Source: Sclerotinia nivalis (Eukaryota > Ascomycota > Leotiomycetes > Helotiales > Sclerotiniaceae). From it: a stretch of DNA of 64,000 nt. Location: NCBI GenBank assembly GCA_029531795.1, contig JAPEIS010000001.1:5890001-5954000 (forward strand), written 5' to 3'. Position numbers and translations under genes: made by a program. The notes beneath the pieces were generated by a model that had not been told where the DNA came from, ran no database searches, and saw only the letters and a list, made by a program, of their open reading frames with translations. This document shows positions 34,441 to 45,947 of this stretch, piece after piece (the stretch's first letter is position 1; the number at the start of each line of letters is the position of its first letter).

Positions 34441-37400
34441 ATGGATGATGACTTGATGAGCGATGTGCCGAGCTTCCACATGTCGGACGATGAGTCTGAT
34501 AACTTTGCTCCCACAATAGTAAGTTGTTCCAATACCTTTCAGTTACACAAATGTGCCGCCTAGCAACTTGCTCAATCCTAAACATTAAGCTGACTTTGTC
34601 ATCTAGAAAGCTAAAGCGAAGACTACTGTAAAGAAAACTGCAGCACCGAAAGCGAAAGAACCAAAAGCAAAAGCACCAAAGGTAGCAAAGGAGCCAAAAG
34701 CTCCGAAAGCCCCAAAGGCCACCAAGGCTACGAAAACCACAAAGACCATACAAACCACCCTTAACATGGCTCCCAAAAAGCGCGCGAGGTCAGGAAGCGA
34801 CGATCAGGACCAGCAATCAGACAACGACTCCTCGAACACTGCGTCCCAGTTGTCCAACACCCCGCCAAATGCGAAGAAGCAGAAGAAAGCTCCCGCTGCC
34901 AAAAGACAGACTAGTGAAGCCCTGCATGATATTGAGAACGAAAGCATAATTGAGATAGAGCCTAAACCAAAGAAGACGAAAACCTCCACGGAACAATACC
35001 AGAGACTCACTCAAATAGAGCACATCATCAAGCGTCCAGATACCTATATTGGCTCTGTTGAGAAGACGGAGCAGACCATGTGGGTATTCAATTCCGAGAG
35101 TAAGGAGATGGAGCTTCGGAAGGTCACATTTATCCCCGGTCTGTACAAGATCTTCGACGAGATTATGGTCAATGCCGCGGACAACAAACAAAACGACCCT
35201 AACATGAAGAATTTAAAAGTGGTTGTAGATCGTGAGAAGGGTGAAATTAGTGTTGAGAACGATGGTAGAGGTATTCCAGTTGAAATTCACGAGGTAAGTC
35301 GTTTAATCCCTTTTCCGTTCGTACAGCGGTGATTAGAGACAATTCATTCACCACTCACATAGCCATTTGGACTGTTGATGAGAACGATACCAATAATATT
35401 TTGTAATGAGCGCATGGATCTGCTTCTACCTCCTCAAAATGTTATCTGAGATATGAGATACTAACACCCTATCTAGAAAGAAAAGATTTACATCCCGGAG
35501 ATGATCTTTGGACATCTTCTCACTGGTTCCAACTACGATGATGACGAAGCCAAAACAACTGGTGGTCGTAATGGTTACGGAGCAAAGCTTTGTAACATTT
35601 TCAGTACCGAGTTCACGTTGGAAACACAGGATTCTAACAGCGGTAAGAGGTATAAGCAAACCTGGACGGATAACATGAGCAAAATGGGCAAGGCGAGAAT
35701 CTCATCTAGCAAAAATTCCGACTTCACCAGAGTTACCTTCACTCCGGATTGGAAAAAATTCAAGATGACAGGAATTGACGACGATTTCGAGGCTATGGTG
35801 AAGCGCCGAGTGTACGACATGGCTGGTGTTGTCAAGGGTGTCAAAGTTTACCTCAACGGAACACAGATCAAGCTTGACTTCAAAAAGTACATCGAGATGT
35901 ACGCCAAGGCAATCAACAAGGAACGTGGCTCTGAAGATACAAGCGCAAATACCGTCATCGTCGAGGATTCAAAAGGTCATCCAAAATGGGAAGTCGGTTT
36001 TGCTGTTTCCGATGGTTCCTTCCAACAAGTATCATTCGTCAACTCAATTGCTACAACTTCCGGTGGCACTCATGTCAATTATATTGCCGATCAGATTTGC
36101 GATAAGTTGCTAGAGGTCGTAAAGAAACGGAATCCTAAAGGTGCACTTCTGAAGGCAAACCAAGTTCGCAATCATATCTTCTTGTTTGTCAACTGTCTCA
36201 TTACAAACCCTGCTTTTACCTCACAAACAAAAGAGCAATTGACTACGAGAAAACCACAATTCGGATCCAAATGCACTTTAACGGAGGAATTTTTGAAGAA
36301 GATTAGCAAGACCGAAGCTGTAGAGAATATTCTCAATTTCGCAGCAAAGAAGGCCGATTTGGAATTAGCAAAGAGTGATGGAAATAGGCGCTCACGTATG
36401 AATAATCCTAAGCTCGTGGATGCAAATTTGGCTGGAACAAAACGTGGCCACGAATGCACCTTGATTCTCACCGAAGGTGACTCTGCCAAGGGTCTTGCAG
36501 TTGCTGGCCGAGCTGTTCTCGATCCAGACCGTATAGGTGTTTTCCCTCTTCGTGGAAAGCTGCTCAACGTGCGTGATGCTTCACACGACCAGATTGCAAA
36601 GAACGCTGAAATTCAAAATATCAAACAATTCTTGGGGTTGAAACACAAAACTGTTTACAAGGACACTTTAAGTCTTCGATATGGACATCTAATGATCATG
36701 GCAGATCAAGATCACGATGGTAGTCATATCAAAGGATTGTTGATCAACTTTTTACAGGTGCAGTATCCCAGTTTACTAAAACTGCCCGAGTTCTTCCGGG
36801 AGTTCATTACTCCAATTGTCAAAGTCTGGAAAGGGCCAAACCCCAATAAGCCTACCAACTTGCGATCCTTTTTCACCATCCCTGAATACGAGGAATGGAA
36901 AGAGTCTCATGTTAATGACAAGGGATGGAAGCATAAGTACTATAAGGGTCTGGGTACGAGCAAAGCGGAAGATGCGCAAATCTATTTCAGCAATCTTGAT
37001 GTCCATTTGAGAGAATTTGAAGTCATTAAACCGGAAGAAGAAGAGATGTTGGATCTTGCTTTCTCGAAAAAGAAAGCAGATTCTCGTAAGACATGGCTAG
37101 GAAACTTTGTCCCTGGTACCTACCTGGACCACACGGATAAAATGCTCACGTATGATAACTTCATCAACAAGGAGTTAATTCTGTTCAGTATGGCGGACAA
37201 CCTCCGTTCCATTCCTTCCGTCATTGACGGTCTTAAGCCTGGACAACGGAAAGTTATGTATGCTTGCTTCAAGCGCAACCTTACAAATGACATGAAAGTT
37301 GTTGAACTCGCTGGTTATGTCAGTCAAGTCTCGGCCTATCACCATGGTGAGGCTTCGATGCAAATGACCATTGTTGGCCTCGCTCAAAATTTTGTCGGTT

Positions 37401-40241
37401 CGAACAATGTTAACTGTCTTGAGCCAAGTGGAAATTTTGGTAGTAGACTTCAGGGAGGTGGCGATGCTGCTAGCGCTCGTTATATTTTTACAAGACTATC
37501 ACCCTTTGCCAGACGAGTATACTCCGCTCTCGATGACCCAGTCTTGGAATACAACGTTGATGATGGTCGCTCAATTGAGCCTGTCACTTACTTTCCAGTT
37601 GTTCCCATGGTTCTGATCAATGGCGCCGATGGTATTGGTACTGGTTGGAGTACAAACATTCCAAATTACCATCCCGTGGAGATTGTAAACAACCTGAAGC
37701 GCCGCATGGGTCGTCTAGATGATAGTGGTGAAGAAAAACCATTTGAAACAATGATGCCGTGGTTTCGCGGCTGGAAGGGCACTGCTGAACCTGCCGGTCC
37801 AGATCGTTACAAGTTCAATGGTATCATCCGAGAAACTGGCGATACTGAAGTTGAGATTACCGAGTTACCCATTCGAATGTGGACCGACGACTTTAAAGCT
37901 AAGCTTGAGGAGATTATCAAGGCCGAAAAAGTTCCGTCATTCATCAAAGATTACAAGGAATTCAACGACCACAAAACCGTGCATATGATCATCCAGATGG
38001 ACGACAAACATATGAAAGCTGCTCTAATTGAAGGTTTAGCCGAAAAATTCAAGCTTAACAAGACCGTCGCTACTTCTAACTTGGTGGCCTTTGATCACAG
38101 GGGTCAAATTCGGAAGTACGAGAAAGTTGAAGATATCCTCGAGGAGTTTTACGAGCAACGTTTTAAGATGTACACTGTTAGGAAAGCACATTGGGTGAAC
38201 AAACTCAATGTGGAATTTCGCAAGCTTACCAACCAAGCTCGATTCGTGACTGAAATTATTGAGAATAAGTTGGTTGTGTCGAAGAAGAAGAAGCCGGTCC
38301 TTGTTGCGGAACTTCGAAAGCGCGGCTATGAGGGATTTCCTAAGGTTAGCGATGCAAAGAAATCCGGCGAAACCGATGATGTTGTTGAAAATGAGGAAGA
38401 AGTGGCCGTTGATGAAGATGCTGGAGCTAGAGACTATGATTATCTCCTTGGCGTGAGTAACTCCGCATTCACTCTGTTATTACATACTGACTTTTCACTA
38501 GTTACCAATTTGGTCTCTTACCCAAGAACGTGTCGACAAACTAAACAAGCAGAAGGATGACAAGAAAGACGAAATTGACACACTAGAAAGGCTCAGTGAA
38601 AAGGACCTGTGGTGTGAAGATCTTGATGCATTTGTCCTGGAGTGGGAAGACCAACTCAAACAAGATGCTGATATCACCAAAGCTATCCGCAACACAAACC
38701 GACGTCGTTCAAACAAGATTGGAGCCGGTGGAAAGCCTGGTGGTAGAGGTCGACCTAAGAATGAAGACGAGGAATTTACTGTCGGTGCAAAGAAAAAGGC
38801 TCCGGCTAAGCCCTTGAAAGCCGACCCAATGAAGGGAATCACAAAGGTTGAGAGCAAGCCCCATCAGGGATTCATGGATATGTTCTCCAACAAACCTAAA
38901 TCAAAATCAGTTGGGCGCTTTGATGGTGGCGATGATTCGGGCATGTCTGATGACGATTTTGCGGCATTGGCGGCTCCAGAAGCTGATGCCCCTAAACTTG
39001 ATGCCGGTGCTGGTCGAAGCAAGCGTGCAGCAGCTGCCGCACCAAAGAAATGGATAGTGGATGATGATGAGGAGGGTGAAAGTGATGACGATAATCTTCT
39101 TGGCGATATTGATAACATGGTCAAGGGCATTGGTGGTAACGATAAAGAAGTCGCTGCTACGGGAAATTCAAGACTTTCTTTGTTTGCGATGTCAACAAGC
39201 AACGGCGACAGGCCTAGTAGTAGCACAGGCCTACCCAAGCCCAAACCTAAGCCTGGCAAGGTGATCGACCTTTCCGAAGACGAAACCAACTATGAAATGC
39301 TTGCTAGAAGCTCCCCTCAAAAGGCTCCGGCTAAAGATGGGGTTGATGGTTTTTTGTCTTCTGATGAAGACATTATTCCGATCGTCCCTAAGAAGGCTCC
39401 TGCTCAGAAAGCAAAGGCAACGAAAGAAGCACCGAAGCCTAAGAAAGCCCCGGTTGCTAAGAAGCAAACTGCCGTAGCAGAATCCAAGCCTGGTCCTCTC
39501 TCACCGGCCGCGAAGGCATATGCAGCGAAACAAAACCGCCTCCAGCAGATTTCTAAGACGATCGGCTATAGTGGGAATGAAAGTGAGGACAAGGACATGG
39601 AAGAAGCGTCACCACCGCCACCAAAGCCCGCCGCCAAAGGTAGACAAGCCAACTCAAAGACGACTGTTACTAAATATGCCATCAGTGACGAGTCAGATGA
39701 AGACATTGAAATGGAAGATGCCGCACCACCCAAAAAAGCTACCAAAGGTAAAACTGCTTCCAAGACGACTGATAACAGTGACGACGAGGAAGATCCCATT
39801 GCCCCTCCTCCCAAGAGGGGTGCCAAACCCAAGGCTGCCCCCAAGAAGTTCGTCGTCAGCGATGATGAGGATGAGTCGATTGCCCCTGCTCCCAAGAGGG
39901 GTGCCAAACCCAAGGCTGCCCCCAGGAAGTCAGTTATTAGTGATGATGAGGATGATTCCATCGCTCCTCCTCCCAAGCGTGCCGCAAGCTCGAAAGCTGC
40001 AGCTAAGAAACTAGTTCTTAGCGATGATGAGGACGTGGACGAAGATGAGGTCGATTCTCCACCCAAACCAGCTGCCCGGGGAGGCCGTGGTCGTCCAGCA
40101 AGAACAGCTGCTGCTGTCAAGTCCAAGAAACCAGTCTATACTATCGACTCGGATGATGAGGAAGACGATGACGACGCTGATGATGTTGATGAGTCTGCAT
40201 TGGTGGAAGATGATGAAAGCGAGGATGACTTTAGCGAATAA
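34441..40241 (+). CDS. TOP2: DNA topoisomerase II (eukaryotic type IIA)
   Basis: Exons are 34441-34518, 34607-35293, 35477-38452 and 38502-40241, giving 1826 residues. The enzyme passes one DNA duplex through another with ATP, decatenating chromosomes in the nucleus. A basic KAPKATK tail precedes the GHKL ATPase domain: EQYQRLTQIEHIIKRPDTYIGS, FDEIMVNAADN, VENDGRGIPVEIHE, and the ATP loop GGRNGYGAK at residues 284-292. The TOPRIM domain has EGDSAKGLA (Glu588) and DQDHDGSHIKGL (Asp665-Asp669). The catalytic tyrosine in ARYIFTRLSPFARR is Tyr924. GADGIGTGWSTNIPNYHP marks the breakage-reunion core. The ~450-residue C-terminal tail is acidic/basic with three 27-residue repeats. Introns are 88, 183 and 49 bp, all phase 0. 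The start MDDDLMSD fits an N-terminus before the basic tail. Confidence 0.97.
39798..40038 (+). repeat. 81-bp coding tandem repeat in TOP2 C-terminal domain
   Basis: Three units start at 39798, 39879 and 39960, coding 27-residue modules of the form IAPPPKRGAKPKAAPKK followed by a VVSDDEDES-like end. The first two are near identical in DNA and the third is diverged (AASSKAAAKKL). Each module joins a basic arm to an acidic SDDED (CK2-like) patch. Confidence 0.92.
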
Positions 40242-40843
40242 ATGGATGATGTCTTTTCCATGTTTTCGGCGTTTATGGGTGGGATATTTACTATTCATTT
40301 TGATTTAGTCTTCTAGGAAAGGCTCGTTTGCGCAATCGCAATACTCTTATTACATTAGGACATCAATTTGTAAGGCAGTGTGAGACTTCATGGAATTTTT
40401 GTGAAGGCGAATGGACTGAGGTCTGTTTCCCACCACACTCTTTTAGTAGATAATCTGTATGCATATAGTATATCAATAGTCAATTATGAATATATCTTCT
40501 TTGTGAAAGTCTTTATTTGGTGTGAAAATCTTTGCTTGATATGTTTTGAAATATGTGGTGATTAATATTATTTTCCACACTTAGATTTTATTCGGTTTGA
40601 CATGACAATCTTTTTGCTTTGGATGATGATGATGAACATTTATTTTATTGACTACTTGAAATTATTTTTAGCTTTAGCTTTACATAGGAGGAACCAATCC
40701 TTTCGTACACACCATCCAATCTGATCTGATCTGATCTTATCATCTTATCTCATCAATCTTAATCTTAATCTTAGGTATCTTAGCTTAGTAAAGAATTACA
40801 AAGTCATCTCATCTCATCAATATAATTTATAATTTATAATTTT

Positions 40844-40896
40844 AGGAAGGAAGGAAGGAAGGAGGGAAGGAAGGAGGGAAGGAGGGAAGGAGGGAA
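40844..40896. repeat. (GGAA)n / (GGGA)n microsatellite
   Basis: A run of GGAA and GGGA tetranucleotides with no C, downstream of TOP2. Confidence 0.9.
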
Positions 40897-42164
40897 GTTT
40901 AAGGGGATTAATTATTTTGATAGGTAGGTTGGGTATTTTGGTTGTTGGTTGTAGGTTGTAGGTTGTTTTGTGCGTGCGATTGGTTAGAGTTGGATTGGGT
41001 ATGATGGGTATGAAGTAGGAATTGTAAATTGCAAAGACTTGGACAGATGATTGAGATTGGGTGGGTTGGGTGCTTGATAAGCGCGGACTTGGTGATTATG
41101 TATGTGTGGAGTGTGGAGTGTGGAGTAGGTCATGAGAGGGAGAGGGAGATTATATGGTTGATGGGTGAGTATGAGTGGATGTACTGGTTAGAGGGGTGTA
41201 AAAGAATCCATTAACTGTTGACTGGTGACTGGTGACTGGTGACTGATGATCCGTTTTGTCTAGTCTGTGTAGATATAAAATACGTGAATATTATTCATCA
41301 TTCAGTCCAGACTCGAAATACCGTTTTATTGACTCCACTACTTTGTACTCTAGATTGATTAAAAATATGTCACGAATGGATAAGTTACAGGTACACAGAC
41401 ACATTTTTAACATTTTACTTGGCGTTGGTAGATTCTGCGCATTTAATTTAAAATTAAATAATAATACTAAAAGAGAAGAATTAGTTCAGGGGTATTTACA
41501 TTGAGAGGATGATTCCGCCTATCATTGATGTTGACTTTGAAATCACTAAACTCGATATTGTCAGTCTTTATGATCAACTAAACCTAATCGTTTCTAGATA
41601 TTAATATATATATATCATGGGTGGGATAAGTACAGAATAATTGCGTACGTTGTGAAGAAGACTTGAATGGATGGATACCAGTAGATGTCGACGTATCATC
41701 ATCATGCACAAAAGAAGCAGAAGTGTAACATTTCCCCTGAAATTAGAGTTGCTTACCCCCTAGTGCTTGTCCTCTCACATGTAAGCTTTCCATCTTGGTT
41801 ACCCTTGTTTAAATAAAAGCTGGGAATTTCATTCGTTCTTGCTTGATTAAGCTTCATTCAATACAATCCACCTTGAAATTGTACAGAGGATATGCAATTG
41901 ATTTGGTATCTCACCGCCGCATCCTAGCATATTCCTATCACTCATTCCTTCTCCATCCTTTTTCATCATCCTCTATTTTGATTTAATAGAGAAGCATAAA
42001 CATAATTGTTTATTCAACCCATTATGTTATGTATATTGAAAGAGGAAAAAAAAAATCCCATCTTGATACCTTCTTTTCTTTCTGGTCAGTGAGATATAGT
42101 TTTACAGCAAATACCTAACTACTACTCATCATAAGAAAAGTCACTCTTTTCAATCATCACTCAA

Positions 42165-42262
42165 TTTTCAACTCACCAATTCCACTCACTCACTCGCTCT
42201 CTCACTCACTCACTTCCTTACTTACTTACTCACCCATCCACCCACCCACCCCTTTTTCCCCA
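42165..42262 (+). promoter_or_regulatory. Pyrimidine-rich leader tract upstream of TBC gene
   Basis: A CT-rich, G-poor run with CTCACTCACT and ACCCACCCACCC repeats, about 510-600 bp before the TBC start codon. Such CT tracts commonly mark promoters or transcription starts of filamentous ascomycete genes; the assignment is inference. Confidence 0.4.
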
Positions 42263-42768
42263 AAAAGTACTCTGTACCTCATTTCGATTTGTACATTTTT
42301 CACGACCCTCACGATAACCCGGTTTACTTTTAATTTTTAACGGCCATTCAGCATTGCATTTACCACCCACGTTTCCTTGAAACATCAAACATCCGATCTC
42401 CGTGCGCGCGCCAATTCCCTACTTTGGTGTCGGACAATCAAATCAAGTGTGACGGCTTGTAAACATACTACTACATTGACTGGATCTCATCGATTTGTGC
42501 AACCGGTAACAAATCACCTCTCTGGTTACAATCAACTGCTTGTTGTTTGGAATTTCTTCTCTTTCACCTCGGGTCATCCATCGAAATTCCGTTTGTTTGT
42601 GAGAGTGAGAAGAAAATAAGGGTGAAGGGTGAAGGTTGATTTTTGATTGTTTAATTTCAGCGAAGTGAATCAAACTTTGAAGAGAGGTTGGGGTGCCTTT
42701 ATTGACATTCCGACCTTTTTATCTTATTTCACCGCGACGACGTTCGTTTTCCTACTTCCAAGGCTCGA

Positions 42769-45700
42769 ATGGAGTCCAATCTGAATAGAATCCGGGCGGA
42801 AGCTGGAGCTCAGTTAAAGGGACAAGCTACGCAGCATGATTCTATGGTCACAGTGCGGCTATCCGAACCGCCAATTCTGACACTCGATACGAAAAGACAT
42901 TCCGATAAGATCATTTCAAATGAGGAACTGGACACGAGCGAAGAGATAAATACTCCTACCGACAGAAGGCAGACGATAATGAGTATAATGGATGTAACAA
43001 GGAAGGAAACGGGAACGGAAACTGGCACACAAGAAGACTCACCGAGAATTACCATGGTAGACCCTAATGGCAATGAAGTGCCCACACCTACAGGTTCGGA
43101 ATCTGCAGAATCGGAACATAATGGCTCGAGGAGGGGAAGTGATAGTTCCGATACTTCAGTGGAGGAGGTCAATTGGGAAGAATTAGAGAAGACTGAGGAA
43201 CAACAACCGAGGAATCAGGATTCTGACGATGTGAGGCTATGAAAGACGCGTAAATACTTCCATTACTGACGTGTTGTAGTGCACTGCTTTACTGCTAGCC
43301 AGGCTTGAGCAAGAAAATAATGCGATCGCCTCGAATCCAAAGTCCGGCATTGCAAAAGTTCAGAAGGTTGAGAAACAACGAGCTCGAGCTCAATCCAGAC
43401 CACCATCCATACAACATCTCAAGAAATTAGTCAATGGCCCTACACCTTCAGCCCTTCGATATTCCGTCACCCCTCCACCTCCTATGACCGACCTCGAATT
43501 CTACGCCGCACTTGTACAAGATTACCCAAGGACTGCTCAATATTTGCCCACGTTATTGTCGAAGAAAATCAGGAGTGGTATACCCCCGCCATTGCGAGGT
43601 GTAGTATGGCAGAGTATGTCTGGAGCTCGCGATAGACTATTGGAGGAACAATTTGATAGACTTTGTGGCGAGTCAAGTCCATATGAGGGAATTATTGGAA
43701 AAGATTTAGGACGAAGCTTTCCTGGAGTAGAAATGTTTCGTGATCCGGAGGGCGACGGACAGCGTATGTTGGGAAGAGTTCTGAAATGCTTCAGTTTATA
43801 CGATCACAAGATTGGATATTGCCAAGGCTTGGGCTTTCTTGTCGGTCCTTTGTTGATGCACATGGGTGATAAACAAGCCTTTTGTGTACTAGTACGGTAT
43901 GTTGCCAGTTATGCACTCATCTCAACATCTACTAATGATATGCAGACTTATGGAACATTATGACCTTCGAAGTTGCTTCTTGCCTGATCTCGCCGGTCTA
44001 CACGTTCGAATACACCAATTTCGAGAATTGTTAAAATTACATCTACCGGCCCTATCAGCACATCTAGATGTATTACAGGTCGAACCTGCATACGTTTCCC
44101 AGTGGTTCCTATCATTCTTCGCTACTACTTGCCCTTTGCCGATGCTTTTCCGAATCTACGATGTCATATTTGCCGAAGGTGCTTCAGAGACTATTATGCG
44201 AGTTGCACTTTCATTGATGAGAAAGAATGAAACCAAGATCTTGTCTTGCACGGAATTTGAGGACGTGATGCAATTACTTCTGTCCAGGGGTTTATGGGAT
44301 GTTTATCATTACAATGCCGATGAATTTGTGAATGATTTCGTTGGTCTCACAGGGATTGTGACACACGAAAGTCTTCAAAATTTAGTAGCGGGCTATAGGG
44401 AGTCTCAGATTGTTGATACTGCTATTCCATCTGATGTAGGTTCAGCAGCTTCACGATTTCTCGGACGATTATGGGCTGGCTCAAACTCGTCCACGAGATC
44501 GGCAAATCTCACTCCCAGTCCAGGACTTAGCGCTCCATCACGTCCCGTCAGTTTCTTGAGAAGATCACCGTCGAAGCAGAGTTTAGCTTCTACATTATAT
44601 TCGATGGAGGGTGGCAGTGGATCAGAGAGTATGCTTAGCACTTCAACGGACGCGACAAGCGTCTCTCGAGAATCGGCAAATCCCGATGGTGCCTCAATGC
44701 GAGTTCAATCTTTTGCCAGCGTCAGTGCTTCAAAAACTCCGGTTAACAAAGATAGAAATTTGCATAGTCAAATTGAAGATCTCTTGATGGCCCTCAGTGA
44801 GATGCAACGCGATCATGCTATGCTTGCTACAGAATTGCAAAGGGAGAGGGAGGAACGCGAAGAAGACAGGAATGCTGTGCAACCACTGCTTCATGCGTTG
44901 AGGAAGAGAGCTGCAGCGGGAACTGTGGAAGGCTCGGAAAGTGATTTTAGTGATGAGACAGTCAAAATGGGCGTAATTGCCGAGGAAGTAAATCCAAGTG
45001 AAGTCGACGAGGCCAGAAACCTTGCGACATCCGACGTCGTTGACGAGTCAGAAATGGAAAAAGTACCTACCCCATCGATTAATACCGAGGACCTTTCTGG
45101 TCTACTTGATATTGTGGAAAATCGTTTTCAAAATCCCATCGAAAATCGGGGATCTTCTATGTTATTGACGAGATCTCAACTTCGAGATGAACTCAGTCGG
45201 TCAAAAGAACAGCTCGTCATTGAAACATCAAAGTCCCAGGAATTTATCAGGCGTATTGCTGAGCAAGACCAAGAAATCAGTAATTTACGAGACCAAATCA
45301 GAGAAACTCAAGCTCATGTTCGAAATTCGCATCAAGATAGACAAAGATTGGAGAAACAAGTTCATGATTTGCGGAATTCCAGGAAGAGTGCACAGTCACC
45401 TATGGGGGACCATGATATTGAATGGGGTGTTAGAAGTTCGACCACAGGAGGACTTCGAGAACTTAAGCTTGTTCGCTCGAACTCCCAACGTTCGGTGGCT
45501 ACAACTTACAATAAACGAAGTTCAAGCCTCATATCTCACCCACCAAATCTCAAAGAAAACGAAAATACCCGCGCCTCTACATACTTTGAACAGCAGCATT
45601 CTTCCAAGCAAGATATAGATTCTGATTCATTGGTTCTTGAACTTGTACAAGCAAAGACTGCTGAAGCAGTTGCTAAACAAGAAGCAGAGGAGGCTAAACT

Positions 45701-45947
45701 TAAATTGGAGAGCTTGAAGAAAATATTGGCTGGGTTACAGAATTGTGAGATTCCGCCAACAGTGTTTGGGCATAGATCAAATCCTAGTCTTGACAGGTCG
45801 ATGACAGCGATGCCTTTGAGAAATACATTGATGAAGATAGAAACACCAAATGTACCCGCGAGTGTACCTGCGGCACCCGCACCAACAAGCGGAGGTGGTT
45901 TTTGGGCTTGGGGAAAGAAATCTGCTGCTAGTACTGAGGGTAAATAG
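42769..45947 (+). CDS. TBC-domain Rab GTPase-activating protein (Gyp5/EVI5-like)
   Basis: Exons are 42769-43230, 43280-43896 and 43946-45947 (introns 49 and 49 bp), giving 1026 residues. The N-terminal ~220 residues are Ser/Thr/Glu-rich and likely disordered. The TBC domain starts near residue 250 with IRSGIPPPLRGVVWQ. It contains the arginine-finger motif I-x-x-D-x-x-R at 293-299 (IGKDLGR) and the glutamine finger YCQG at 334-337, so it should be catalytically active toward a Rab, probably in exocytic or Golgi traffic. Later elements are LPALSAHLDVLQVEPAYVSQWF, the TCPLPMLFRIYDVIFAEG block and a long coiled coil from about residue 660 (LRDELSRSKEQLVIETSKSQ and onward). The C-terminus ends GGGFWAWGKKSAASTEGK. 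The TBC-then-coiled-coil order matches Gyp5/EVI5 proteins. Both junctions restore the domain in frame. Confidence 0.93.

Larger units (their letters stand above)
40242..42768. other. Intergenic region between TOP2 and TBC gene
   Basis: No gene is supported in 2.5 kb. The left part is the TOP2 3' UTR and the right ~600 bp is the TBC promoter and 5' UTR. Short repeats include GATCT runs near 40,720, a GGAA array, and TGACTGG units at about 41,219-41,246. Confidence 0.6.

Noticed and set aside
34109..34456. 115-codon + ORF just before TOP2
   Set aside because: It overlaps the TOP2 start, is Phe/Leu-rich by composition and has no motif; probably promoter and leader DNA.
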